A stretch of DNA of 64,000 bases. Source: Nocardiopsis sp. YSL2 (GTDB lineage Bacteria; Actinomycetota; Actinomycetes; Streptosporangiales; Streptosporangiaceae). The DNA lies in the NCBI RefSeq assembly GCF_030555055.1, contig NZ_JAMOAO010000001.1, forward strand, positions 5,022,001-5,086,000. Reading direction: 5' to 3'. A program made the translations under genes and the position numbers. Numbering within the stretch: the first letter of the stretch is position 1; the number at the start of each line of letters is the position of its first letter. The notes below the pieces were generated by a model. That model searched no databases. It was not told the origin of the DNA and saw only the letters and a list, made by a program, of their open reading frames with translations. Below, piece after piece: positions 8,118-16,753 of this stretch.

Positions 8118-9641
8118 ATGAGTGTGCGGCGGATTATGGGTATCGAGACCGAATACGGGATCTCCGTTCCCGGCAACCCCGGGGCCAACGCGATGGTCAC
8201 CTCCACCCAGGTGGTGAACGCCTATCTGGCGGCGTCCGCTGCCCGGGCCCGGCGTGCCCGGTGGGACTTCGAGGAGGAGAACCCGCTGCGCGACGCCCGC
8301 GGGTTCGATCTGGCGCGTGAGGTCGCCGACCCCACGCAGCTCACCGACGAGGACCTGGGGCTGGCCAACGTCATCCTCACCAACGGTGCGCGGCTGTACG
8401 TCGACCACGCTCACCCGGAGTACTCGGCGCCCGAGGTCACCAACCCGATGGACGCGGTCCTGTGGGACAAGGCCGGGGAGCGGGTGATGGCCGACGCGGC
8501 GGCTCGCGCGAGCGCCACACCGGGCATCGAGCCGATCCAGCTGTACAAGAACAACACCGACAACAAGGGCGCCTCCTACGGTTGTCACGAGAACTACCTG
8601 ATGAGCCGGTCGACGCCGTTCGGCGACATCGTGCGGCACCTGATCCCCTTCTTCGTCTCGCGGCAGGTCGTGTGCGGGGCGGGCAAGGTCGGCATCGGCG
8701 CGGACGGGCAGGGGTCGGGGTTCCAGATCTCCCAGCGCGCGGACTTCTTCGAGGTCGAGGTGGGGTTGGAGACCACGCTCAAGCGCCCCATCATCAACAC
8801 GCGCGATGAGCCCCACTCCGACCCGGACCGGTACCGCCGGCTGCACGTGATCATCGGCGACGCCAACATGAGCGAGCTGTCCACGTACCTGAAGCTGGGC
8901 AGTACGGCACTGGTGCTGTCGATGATCGAGGACGGGTTCCTCAGCGTGGACCTGTCGCTGGAGACCCCGGTGGCCGACCTGCGGGCGGTCTCGCACGACC
9001 CCGGCCTGACCCACCGGGTCCGGCTGCGCGACGGGCGGCGCATGACGGCGCTGGAGCTGCAGGGCGAGTACCTGGACCAGGCGCGCAAGTACGTCGAGGA
9101 CAGGTTCGGCACCGACGTGGACCCCGACACCGCCGACGTGCTGGACCGCTGGGAGTCGGTCCTGACGCGTCTGGGTTCGGATCCGATGAGCCTGTCCGGT
9201 GAGCTGGACTGGGTGACCAAGCTCAAGGTGCTGGAGGGCTACCGCTCGCGCGACTCCCTGGACTGGTCGCACCCGCGCCTGCAGCTGGTGGACCTGCAGT
9301 ACTCGGACGTGCGGGCGGACAAGGGGATCTACAACCGCATGGCCTCGCGCGGGCGCATGACGCGCCTGCTGGAGGAGCGGCAGGTCCAGCGCGCGGTCAC
9401 CGAGCCGCCGGAGGACACCCGGGCCTACTTCCGCGGCCGCTGCCTGGCCAAGTACGCCGACGAGGTCGCGGCGGCCTCCTGGGACTCGGTGATCTTCGAC
9501 CTGCCGGGCTACGACTCCCTGCAGCGGGTCCCCACCCTGGAACCGACCCGGGGCACCAAGGAGCACGTGGGCGCCCTGCTGGACAACTCGCCGACGGCGG
9601 CCGACCTGGTCGCGGTGCTCACGGGCTCCGGTCGGGGCTAG
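8118..9641 (+). CDS. dop: Pup deamidase/depupylase
   Basis: Converts the C-terminal Gln of Pup to Glu and also removes Pup from substrates. It has 507 residues in a glutamine-synthetase-like fold. MGIETEYGIS is the opening beta strand of the family. The Dop-specific insertion (about 40-70, ARRARWDFEEENPLRDARGF) separates it from PafA. Asp96 in YVDHAHPEYSAPE is the predicted catalytic aspartate. KNNTDNKGASYGCHENY and RPIINTRDEPHSD are nucleotide/metal-binding blocks. The partner Pup here ends in Gln and so needs this enzyme. The stop codon overlaps the target duplication of an insertion sequence, but the reading frame is intact. Confidence 0.97.
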   Translation: MSVRRIMGIETEYGISVPGNPGANAMVTSTQVVNAYLAASAARARRARWDFEEENPLRDARGFDLAREVADPTQLTDEDLGLANVILTNGARLYVDHAHPEYSAPEVTNPMDAVLWDKAGERVMADAAARASATPGIEPIQLYKNNTDNKGASYGCHENYLMSRSTPFGDIVRHLIPFFVSRQVVCGAGKVGIGADGQGSGFQISQRADFFEVEVGLETTLKRPIINTRDEPHSDPDRYRRLHVIIGDANMSELSTYLKLGSTALVLSMIEDGFLSVDLSLETPVADLRAVSHDPGLTHRVRLRDGRRMTALELQGEYLDQARKYVEDRFGTDVDPDTADVLDRWESVLTRLGSDPMSLSGELDWVTKLKVLEGYRSRDSLDWSHPRLQLVDLQYSDVRADKGIYNRMASRGRMTRLLEERQVQRAVTEPPEDTRAYFRGRCLAKYADEVAAASWDSVIFDLPGYDSLQRVPTLEPTRGTKEHVGALLDNSPTAADLVAVLTGSGRG

Positions 9642-9718
9642 GGCCTGTTTGGTAACTGGTGTGATCAGGGGCAAAAGCACCGATCTGGTCACGCCAGGCG
9701 TGTCACCCCGCACATAGG

Positions 9719-9775
9719 CGAAGCCTTCGGTAGATCAGTCAACGACCAAGAAGACCAAGCCCACCGAAGGCTTCG
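9719..9775 (+). repeat. Hairpin before the transposase start
   Basis: CGAAGCCTTCGGT (9719-9731) is perfectly complementary to 9763-9775, with a 31-nt loop. The downstream arm ends 2 nt before the GTG start and contains its Shine-Dalgarno-like GAAGG. It may block translation of read-through transcripts from dop. Confidence 0.6.
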
Positions 9776-9777
9776 CT

Positions 9778-10655
9778 GTGACCCTACCCGGCCCCGGGCG
9801 CGGTGACCTCACCGACGCCCAATGGTCTGTGCTCGAACCGCTCCTGCCCGTGCCGGCCACCGGCCGTCCGCCCTCGCGCTCCAAGCGCACCCTGATCAAC
9901 GGCATCCGCTGGCGGGTGCGGGCCGGCGCCCCCTGGCGCGACGTACCCGAGCGCTACGGCCCCTGGCAGAGCGTCTACGACCTCTTCCGCCGCTGGACCC
10001 GCAACGGCACCTGGGCCCGAATTTTGGACGCCCTGCGCGCCCTGGCCGACGCGGCGGGCCTGATCACCTGGCAGGTCAACGTCGACTCCACCATCGTGCG
10101 CGCCCACCAGCACGCCGCCGGAGCCGCGAAAAGGGGGAGGGCCCAGATCACGAAACGGACGAGCCCGACGACCACGCTCTGGGACGCTCGCGGGGCGGGT
10201 GGACCACCAAGATCCACCTGGCCTGCGAGCAGCGCCAAAAGCCCTTGTCGGTGGTGGTCACGGCCGGCCAGCGCGGGGACGCCCCTCAGTTCGAGCCGGT
10301 CATGGAACGTATCCGCGTGGCGGGGCGGGATCGCAGTGGTCCGGCGCGCACCCGGCCGGTGCGGGTACGCGCGGATAAGGCCTACAGCTCGAAGAAGATC
10401 CGTGCCTACCTGCGCAGACGCAAGATCAGAGCGACGATTCCCGAACCCGCCGACCGGGTGCGCAACCGCAAACGCAAGGGGCGGAGTGGGGGTCGTCCGC
10501 CCGGCTTCGACAAGGTCGACTACCGGGCCCGGCACGCGGTGGAGTGCGGGATCAACCGGCTCAAACGCAACCGGGCGGTGGCCACGCGCTATGACAAGCT
10601 CGCCCTTCGCTACGAGGCCACCGTCCAGATCGCTGCCATCAACGAATGGCTCTGA
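9778..10655 (+). CDS. IS5-family transposase (two frames, -1 shift)
   Basis: DDE transposase. Frame 1 starts at GTG 9778 and encodes the DUF4096-like N-terminal part (LTDAQWSVLEPLLP, GIRWRVRAGAPWRDVPERYG) through the first catalytic aspartate in VNVDSTIVRAHQ. The rest (GGWTTKIHLACE, RADKAYSSKKIRAYLR, VECGINRLKRNRAVATRYDK) continues in the -1 frame and ends at TGA 10653. The switch fits the run AAAAGGGGG at 10129-10137. In the IS427 group such a shift is usually programmed translation; an inactivating indel is the alternative. The catalytic D, D and E all sit in family positions once the frames are joined. Confidence 0.85.
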
Positions 10656-10679
10656 CTTTCCAAACAGGCCCTAGGGCGT

Positions 10680-10697
10680 GGGGCGGATGCCCGCCCC
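10680..10697 (+). terminator. Displaced dop terminator
   Basis: GGGGCGG - ATGC - CCGCCCC forms a 7-bp hairpin right after the IS. Without the element it would lie about 9 nt past the dop stop, so it is probably the original dop terminator, now about 1 kb downstream. Confidence 0.6.
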
Positions 10698-10780
10698 GGG
10701 CACGGTGACCGCCCGCCGCGCGGTCCGGGCTGAGTGCCGGTACTCAGGCGGTGCGCGCGGCGGCGCGGCACGATGTCCCT

Positions 10781-11263
10781 ATGAACGACACCGCCTCCCC
10801 TCGCTCCTCCGCCGGCTTCTCTCCCGTCAGTGGCGTGTGGGCCGCCGTCCTGCTGGCGGGATCGGCCGCCGCGTCCTGGTGGCTGGTGCACACGCCGGCC
10901 GCGGAGGAGGCCCGGGCCGGGGGCTTCGCCCTGGGTGAGGCCGACTACGCGGTCGAGCCCCTGCCTCTGCCCGGTTGGGCGGAGGCCGTGGTCGGGCCCG
11001 TCGGCCTGGCCCTGGCACTGGTGGCGGCCGTGCTCCTGGTGCGTACCGTGGCGGCGGGGCGGCTCGGCCGGGAGCGGGGCCTGGCGGTCGCGTGCCTGGT
11101 GCCGATCGCGCTCATGGCCGGTGCCTGGTGGGCGATCGCGACGGCACCGGTCATCGGGGCCAACATCGGCGCGGGCCTGGCCCAGCTGGTGTTCGTCCCC
11201 GCGGGCCTGCTGTGCCTGGCCGCCGCGGTGGCCTGCGCGGTCGTGGGGCGGCGCCGGAGCTGA
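10781..11263 (+). CDS. Small hypothetical membrane protein
   Basis: About 160 residues starting at ATG 10781 (MNDTASPRSS). I see three or four hydrophobic segments: VWAAVLLAGSAAASWWLV near the N-terminus, a central VVGPVGLALALVAAVLLV, then VACLVPIALMAGAWW and a final stretch before VVGRRRS. A periplasmic or extracellular loop lies between the first two. I do not recognise the family. Third codon positions are strongly GC, which supports it as a real gene. It faces the DUF4352-like gene across a short gap where CCGGTAG pairs with CTACCGG (around 11322-11347) as a possible shared terminator. Confidence 0.65.
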   Translation: MNDTASPRSSAGFSPVSGVWAAVLLAGSAAASWWLVHTPAAEEARAGGFALGEADYAVEPLPLPGWAEAVVGPVGLALALVAAVLLVRTVAAGRLGRERGLAVACLVPIALMAGAWWAIATAPVIGANIGAGLAQLVFVPAGLLCLAAAVACAVVGRRRS

Positions 11264-11340
11264 GCCGGTCGCGGGACACGGGGGCTCACGGGGAGAGGTC
11301 CGGTCCGCCGCGAGGGTGTCCCCGGTAGGGCGTGTGGGGG

Positions 11341-12000
11341 CTACCGGTCGGGTTCGAGGAGTCCCTCGCCGGAGACCAGGATCTCGGTGAACTCCGTTCC
11401 GGTGGGAGCGGTGAAGAGGACGTAGGAGGTCACGGAGGCACCTGGTTCGATGTCGTCCCAGAAGTAGTCCCAGGCGACGGTGAACTCCGCGTCGGGGTCG
11501 TGCCGCAGGACCCGGCCGTCGGTGGTCGTTCCGACGGTCCCCTCGGTGTCGAAGGCGGTCGGCGCGTTGCCCTCGTTGGTGACGGTGAGCCGGAAGATGT
11601 GGAACTCCATGCCTGCGGGGGCGTCGTCCTCGTAGGCGAATCCGTCGGTGATGTGGGTGTCGGTGTAGCACCGCTCCACCTGCAGCAGCAGGGTGCCGAC
11701 ACGGGTGCTGGTGCCGTCGTAGGCCTCCGGCGGCACGGACTCGGGAACCGCTTCGGCGGTGTCGCTCGCGGTCGGGGGGTCGGGTGCGGGCGGCCGGGTG
11801 GGCGGAGCCGCCTCCGGCTCCGGCGGCGGTGTGGCCTCCTCCACCGCGACTTGACGCTGCTGCGTCCACAGGGGCGACAGGGTGACCGCCAGCGCGGTGC
11901 CGGCGGCCGCGGCCAGGAGCACGGCCACCGTCGCCGCCACCACGAAGGTGAGTCGGCGCGGAGTTCTCGGGGGCGGTCGGCCCGGATCCCGAGGTTCCAT
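11341..12000 (-). CDS. Membrane-anchored DUF4352-like protein
   Basis: About 219 residues. The ATG at 12000 follows AGGGGGT. A basic Pro/Arg N-terminus leads into one transmembrane helix (LTFVVAATVAVLLAAAAGTA), then a Pro/Glu/Ala-rich linker and an extracellular beta-sandwich. RVGTLLLQVERCYTD, MEFHIFRLTVTNEGNAP and the closing GTEFTEILVSGE fit the DUF4352/immunoglobulin-like fold common in actinobacterial surface proteins. Function is unknown. It ends next to the convergent membrane-protein gene and starts 43 nt downstream of the PucR stop on the same strand, so a shared transcript is possible. Confidence 0.75.
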   Translation of the reverse strand: MEPRDPGRPPPRTPRRLTFVVAATVAVLLAAAAGTALAVTLSPLWTQQRQVAVEEATPPPEPEAAPPTRPPAPDPPTASDTAEAVPESVPPEAYDGTSTRVGTLLLQVERCYTDTHITDGFAYEDDAPAGMEFHIFRLTVTNEGNAPTAFDTEGTVGTTTDGRVLRHDPDAEFTVAWDYFWDDIEPGASVTSYVLFTAPTGTEFTEILVSGEGLLEPDR

Positions 12001-12043
12001 ACCCCCTGTGACACACGCCACCGCCCGGATGTTCCCGTGCGGG

Positions 12044-13561
12044 TCAGGAGTGCCAGGTCCGGTCGCGGCAGGGCATGGGGGTCAGGCTCAGAGCCGTCCA
12101 CAGTTCCAGGCGGGTGCGCGGCGCGTCCAGCGGGCGCCCCAGGACGCGCTCGGCCGTGCGGAGCCGGGACCGCAGGGTGTTGCGGTGCACCCCCAGGTCA
12201 CGCGCGGCCGCCTCGACCTGCGCCCCGTGGTCGAGGTAGTGCAGCAGCGTGTGCGCGAGGTCGGTGCCGTGGCGGCCGTCGTGGTCGTGCAGGGAGCCCA
12301 GTACGGACTCGGTGAAGGCCCGAGCGCCCTCCCGCGGCACCGCCGAGCGGAACAGGTCCCACGCGTCGGCCTCGTCGGCGTTGCGGTAGCCCTCCGATGC
12401 GGCCTGGCGGGCCCTGGTCAGCGCGGAGGGCAGATCGGAGGTCCGGCGGGCGCCGCAGGCGCCCGCGCCCCGGGGTCCGTTCGGCACGTCCGCGAGCGCG
12501 CGCAGCAGGCGCTCCCCGGCGTGCGCGCCCGTTCCGGCGGGCAGGACCGCCACGACCGCGTCGGCCAGTGCGCACAACCCGGCGCGGTCGGCCGCGTCGG
12601 TGGCGCCGAGCACGTCGGACAGGGCGTCGGCCGCCTCGTCCATCAGGGCACGGGGCTCCTCGCTCGGCAGGCACACCACCTCCCAGGGCGGGTCGGGCAG
12701 TGTCAGCGGGGGCGCGGCGCGGCCGGAGACCGCCGCCGCCAGATGGGGCGCGCGCTGGTGGTGCAGTGCGCGCCGGGTGTCGCGTGAGTGCAGCAGGTCC
12801 ACCGCGAGCAGGGACGCGGCGTGGTTGGCGAGCATCCTGGTGTGCGGTGTGACCTCGGACCCGCAGGACAGGGCCAGCCATCCGAGCGTCCGTCCGGCCG
12901 GTCCCAGGTTCTGGAGCAGGACCGCCGCCCCCTCGTCGTCGAGCACCGCCATGCCGCGCGGCCGCCGTCCGGCGCCGGCCACCGTGGAGCGCACGAGTCG
13001 ATGCCAGGGCTGCTCGGTGGCCGGGGCGGCGGCGCTGGTCATGCCGTTGCGGTCCAACAGCAGCGACTGTCCGTCGGTGGAGGCGGCCAGGGTGGTGACG
13101 ACTCCGGCCGGGCCCGAGCGCAGGGCGGCGCGGGCCATGGCGTCCTGGGCGGTGAGCACGTGGCTCTGGGCCCGGCCTCGCTCGGCGGCGTGGTGGGCGG
13201 CCACGGCCTCGACCACGGCGATGAAGGGGGTCTCGCCCTCCACGCTGAGGACGGGCAGGCCCAGGCGGTCGCCCTCGGCGAGGACGGCGGGCGGGACGGT
13301 GGCGCCGGGGCCGTCCAGTGCCACGCCCAGGCCGACGCACCCGGCCTCGTGCAGGCGGCGGACGTAGGCGCGCCGGTCGGCGTCGGCGGCGCCCAGGCCG
13401 ATGCCGGCGGTCAGGACGAGCTCGCCGCCCCGGAGCCAGTGGACGGGGTCGTGCAGTTCGGTCACGTGCGCCCAGCGGATCGGCCGGTCGAGCCCGGCAC
13501 GGCCGGCCACCGCCCTGACCTCCAGGTCCGGCGCGCGGGTGATGTCGCGAGGGGTGATCAC
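12044..13561 (-). CDS. PucR-family transcriptional regulator
   Basis: About 505 residues. The N-terminal PucR ligand domain is clear (LEVRAVAGRAGLDRPIRWAH, then ELVLTAGIGL). A central GGDEF-like/GAF-type region follows, and a C-terminal helix-turn-helix (LHYLDHGAQVEAAARDLGVH, then RNTLRSRLRTAERVLGR). I choose the GTG at 13561 because GGGAGG lies 6 nt before it; the first possible start is 13600. PucR proteins usually activate catabolic genes in response to a small molecule. The divergent transporter and amidohydrolase are the likely targets. An AGTGC-N5-GCACT repeat (13603-13617) lies in the shared promoter region. Confidence 0.88.
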   Translation of the reverse strand: MITPRDITRAPDLEVRAVAGRAGLDRPIRWAHVTELHDPVHWLRGGELVLTAGIGLGAADADRRAYVRRLHEAGCVGLGVALDGPGATVPPAVLAEGDRLGLPVLSVEGETPFIAVVEAVAAHHAAERGRAQSHVLTAQDAMARAALRSGPAGVVTTLAASTDGQSLLLDRNGMTSAAAPATEQPWHRLVRSTVAGAGRRPRGMAVLDDEGAAVLLQNLGPAGRTLGWLALSCGSEVTPHTRMLANHAASLLAVDLLHSRDTRRALHHQRAPHLAAAVSGRAAPPLTLPDPPWEVVCLPSEEPRALMDEAADALSDVLGATDAADRAGLCALADAVVAVLPAGTGAHAGERLLRALADVPNGPRGAGACGARRTSDLPSALTRARQAASEGYRNADEADAWDLFRSAVPREGARAFTESVLGSLHDHDGRHGTDLAHTLLHYLDHGAQVEAAARDLGVHRNTLRSRLRTAERVLGRPLDAPRTRLELWTALSLTPMPCRDRTWHS

Positions 13562-13698
13562 GTCGGCCTCCCGGTGTTGTGCGGCATGCACATCAGTCAC
13601 AGAGTGCCATGTGCACTTCGGCCCTGCGTGCGGTGGCGGGTGGTGACTACCGTCGCACCATCACAGCCGTGGCCCGCAGCCACGAACGGAGGACCCCC

Positions 13699-14997
13699 AT
13701 GACACACCGCACATCCCTCACGTCCGCGCACCCCGCGCGGGCGGCGACGGCGGCCTTCGTCGGTACGACGATCGAATGGTTCGACTTCTACATCTACGCC
13801 ACCGCCGCGAGCCTGGTCTTCGCGACCACGTTCTTCCCCGAGGGCGTCGACCCCGTGGTCGGCCTGATGGCGTCGTTCGCGACGTTCTCGGTCGGCTTCT
13901 TCGCCCGACCGCTGGGCGGCATCGTCTTCGGACACTTCGGTGACCGGCTGGGCCGCAGGTCGGCCCTGGTCGTCACCCTGCTGATGATGGGAACGGCCAC
14001 GTTCTGCGTCGGCCTGCTGCCCACCTACGAGCAGGCCGGGTTCGTGGCGCCGCTGCTCCTGGTCGTCCTGCGCTTCGTCCAGGGCATCGCCGTGGGCGGG
14101 GAGTGGGGCGGCGCGGTCCTGATGGCCGTGGAGCACGCGCCGGAGGAGCACAAGACCTTCTACGGCTCCTTCGCCCAGCTCGGCAACCCCGCCGGAGCGC
14201 TGCTGGCGACCGGATCGTTCGGACTCATCACCGCCTGGGACGCCGACCTTCTCTACACCTGGGGTTGGCGCCTTCCGTTCCTGGCCTCCGTCGTGCTGGT
14301 CCTGGTGGGCCTGGTCATCCGCCTGAAGGTGGAGGAGTCCCCGGTCTTCGCCGCGGCCCAGGAGGGGCCGGACGAGCCCGAGGGCCTGCCCGTGCGCGAG
14401 GCGGTGCGCACCTCCTGGCGTTCGCTGCTGCTGGGTATCGGCGTCCTGCCGGTCGCCGTGGGCGGCTACTACATCGTCACCACGTTCCTGCAGGCCTACG
14501 GGGTCACCGAAGTCGGTATCAGCGAACAGGTCATCCTCAACGGGCTGACCCTGGCGGCCTTCGTGGAGCTGGTCGCCACTCTGGGGGTGTCCTGGCTGGG
14601 CGACCGCTTCGGCACCGTGCGCGTGGTCACCGTGGGCCTGGCGGCCGTGGCCGTCCTCGCGCTGCCGCAGTTCCTGGTCATGTCGACCGGCAGCACCGCG
14701 CTGATCCTGATCATGCTGTGCGCCATGCGCCTGGCGATGGCCACCGTCTACGGGCCGATCGCGCGCGTGCTCGCCCAGATGTACCCGCCCCGGGTGCGCT
14801 ACACGGCGATCTCGATCGCCTACCAGGTGGCCGGCGCCCTGTTCGGCGGGCTCTCGCCGCTGGTGTGCACGGCGCTGTACGCCGCGACCGGCAGCATCCT
14901 GTCCGTCGTCGGACTCCTGGTCGTGATGGCGCTGGTGAGCATCGTGTGCCTGCGCAGGGCGCCGCGCCACCGGGACGCCGAACTGCTGGCCGCCTGA
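13699..14997 (+). CDS. MFS metabolite:H+ symporter (MHS family)
   Basis: Twelve-helix major facilitator, 432 residues. TTIEWFDFYIYATAA at the N-terminus, GDRLGRRSAL in loop 2-3 and GIAVGGEWGGAVLM are signatures of the MHS subfamily, which imports organic acids and amino-acid derivatives (alpha-ketoglutarate, proline/betaine, shikimate). The ATG at 13699 follows GGAGGA by 6 nt. It starts 137 nt from the divergent PucR gene and is followed 59 nt later by an amidohydrolase, so it probably imports that enzyme's substrate. The substrate itself cannot be read from sequence. Confidence 0.9.
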   Translation: MTHRTSLTSAHPARAATAAFVGTTIEWFDFYIYATAASLVFATTFFPEGVDPVVGLMASFATFSVGFFARPLGGIVFGHFGDRLGRRSALVVTLLMMGTATFCVGLLPTYEQAGFVAPLLLVVLRFVQGIAVGGEWGGAVLMAVEHAPEEHKTFYGSFAQLGNPAGALLATGSFGLITAWDADLLYTWGWRLPFLASVVLVLVGLVIRLKVEESPVFAAAQEGPDEPEGLPVREAVRTSWRSLLLGIGVLPVAVGGYYIVTTFLQAYGVTEVGISEQVILNGLTLAAFVELVATLGVSWLGDRFGTVRVVTVGLAAVAVLALPQFLVMSTGSTALILIMLCAMRLAMATVYGPIARVLAQMYPPRVRYTAISIAYQVAGALFGGLSPLVCTALYAATGSILSVVGLLVVMALVSIVCLRRAPRHRDAELLAA

Positions 14998-15056
14998 GAC
15001 GTTTCCACGGCCGCCGGAACGTCGGCGGCCCCCGCCACGAGGAGGAGAACTCGCCC

Positions 15057-16670
15057 GTGTCCGCTCTGCTGATCCACAACGCCAGCGTCCTGACCATGGA
15101 CGACGCCAATCCCAGGGCCGCCGCCGTGGCCGTGCGGGAGGGGAGGGTCCGACTCGTCGGGACCGCCGAGCAGGCCCGCGCCGCGGCGGGCCCCGGGGCG
15201 GTGGAGGTGGACGCGGGCGGCCGCACCGTCCTCCCCGGCTTCATCGACCCCCACAACCACCTGCTGTCCACGGCGGAGTCCCTGGCCGCCGTGGACGCGG
15301 GCTACCCGCGGGTGGGCAGCGCCGCCGACCTGGTCCGCGTGGTCGCGCAGGAGGCCGCCCGCACCCCGGCGGGCCAGTGGATCCGCGCCTTCCACATGGA
15401 CGACGCCAAGTTCCCGGGCGGGCGGCCCACCCGCCGCCATCTGGACGAGGCCACCGACGAGCACCCGGTGATCGTCTACCACGTCTCCGGCCACCAGGCG
15501 GTGGTCAACTCCGCGGCGCTGGCCTGGAGCGGGATCACCGAGAACGTCACCGACCCGGCCGGGGGCTCGTTCGTCCGAGACGAGGCGGGCCGGCTGACGG
15601 GCATGGTGCTGGACTCGGCCATGGAACTGCTGCTGCCACTGGCCGTGGACATCGGCTGCCACGGCCCCAACTTCCACACCGCCCTGCCCGCCGACCAGCT
15701 CCTGGGCTGGCTCGCCGACGCGGCCGGGCCGTACCTGTCCGCCGGTGTGACCACGGTGTGCGACCCGCAGGTCTCCGCCCGCGAGCTGAGGGTGTACCGG
15801 GCGGCCCGCGCGGCGGGGACGCTGCCGCTGCGTACGTTCGGCATGCCCCTGTCGCACCAGCTCGACGCGCTCACCAGCGCGGGACTCGCCAGTCCCTTCG
15901 GCGACGACTGGCTGCGGCTGACCGGGATGAAGTTCTACTCCGACGGCACGCTGCTCGGCGGGACCGCGAAGTTCTCCGTTCCCTACGGTGAGCACGGCGA
16001 GTTCGCCGGCAGCCTCTACCACGACCCGGACCGGCTGGTGGACCTGGTCACCCGTGCGGCGGGGGAGGGGTGGCAGGTCGCGATCCACACCCAGGGAGAC
16101 GCGGCCATGGAGCACACCCTGGCCGCGATCGCCTCGGCCGCGCGGGTCTCGGGGCCGGACGCGCGCCCGCGGGTGGAGCACTGCGGCTACCCCACCCCGG
16201 AGCAGGCCAAGCGCTTCACCGACCACGGGGTGATCCCGGTCAACCAGCCCAACTTCCTGCACGACAGCGGTGGCGACTTCCTGCGCCGGCTGGGCGAGCG
16301 CGCGCACCGGCTCCAGCCCATGCGCGAGGAGATCGACCTGGGGCTGCGGCCCGTCCTCTCCAGCGACTCCTTCGTCTCCAGCCTGCGCCCGATGGACACC
16401 GTCGCCAACGCGGTGTGCCGTACCACCCGGGAGGGGCTGGAGATCGGTGCCGACCAGGCGGTGACCCTGCACGAGGCGCTGCGCGCGCACACCCTCGACG
16501 CCGCCCACGCGCTGGGGGTGGAGGACCGCCTGGGGGCGCTGCGGCCGGGCCACCTGGCCGACCTGGTGGTCCTGGACGCCGATGTGGAGGCGATGGACTC
16601 CGACCGGCTGCGCACGGTGGGCGCGTGGCTGACCGTCCTGGACGGCGAGGTCGTGCACGAGGCCGGGTGA
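15057..16670 (+). CDS. YtcJ-type metal-dependent amidohydrolase
   Basis: About 537 residues, amidohydrolase superfamily with the YtcJ/AepA layout. The GTG at 15057 follows GAGGAGGAG. The metal site opens with FIDPHNHL (His66, His68). Further conserved blocks are MKFYSDGTLLGGTAKF, VAIHTQGDAAMEHT, RPRVEHCGYP and the late Asp in VLSSDSFVSSLRP; the C-terminal beta strand closes with GHLADLVVLDADV. These enzymes hydrolyse C-N bonds, and the cytoplasmic substrate here is unknown. Its place behind an MHS importer and across from PucR suggests use of an imported nitrogenous compound. Confidence 0.9.
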   Translation: MSALLIHNASVLTMDDANPRAAAVAVREGRVRLVGTAEQARAAAGPGAVEVDAGGRTVLPGFIDPHNHLLSTAESLAAVDAGYPRVGSAADLVRVVAQEAARTPAGQWIRAFHMDDAKFPGGRPTRRHLDEATDEHPVIVYHVSGHQAVVNSAALAWSGITENVTDPAGGSFVRDEAGRLTGMVLDSAMELLLPLAVDIGCHGPNFHTALPADQLLGWLADAAGPYLSAGVTTVCDPQVSARELRVYRAARAAGTLPLRTFGMPLSHQLDALTSAGLASPFGDDWLRLTGMKFYSDGTLLGGTAKFSVPYGEHGEFAGSLYHDPDRLVDLVTRAAGEGWQVAIHTQGDAAMEHTLAAIASAARVSGPDARPRVEHCGYPTPEQAKRFTDHGVIPVNQPNFLHDSGGDFLRRLGERAHRLQPMREEIDLGLRPVLSSDSFVSSLRPMDTVANAVCRTTREGLEIGADQAVTLHEALRAHTLDAAHALGVEDRLGALRPGHLADLVVLDADVEAMDSDRLRTVGAWLTVLDGEVVHEAG

Positions 16671-16691
16671 GGCGCTCGTCCCCGGACAGGG

Positions 16692-16728
16692 GACGTCCCC
16701 GCCCGCGTGCGGCGCGGACGGGGACGTC
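16692..16728. terminator. Bidirectional terminator
   Basis: GACGTCCCCG (16692-16701) pairs with CGGGGACGTC (16719-16728), with extra pairing inside the loop. It separates the amidohydrolase from the convergent protease gene. Confidence 0.7.
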
Positions 16729-16753
16729 GGGGGATGGTGCGGGGTGGTGCGGG

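Larger units (their letters stand above)
9642..10670 (+). mobile_element. IS5-family insertion sequence
   Basis: A complete element of about 1.03 kb. Terminal inverted repeats GGCCTGTTTGG (9642-9652) and CCAAACAGGCC (10660-10670) match over 11 bp. The 4-bp duplication CTAG occurs at 9638-9641 and 10671-10674. It encodes one transposase in two overlapping frames, like the IS427 group of IS5. Insertion at YTAR-type sites fits the family. Ends and duplication are intact, so insertion looks recent. Confidence 0.9.

Noticed and set aside
14103..15056. In-frame extension of the amidohydrolase upstream through the MHS gene
   Set aside because: It overlaps a strong transporter gene in another frame, and a good ribosome site precedes GTG 15057.
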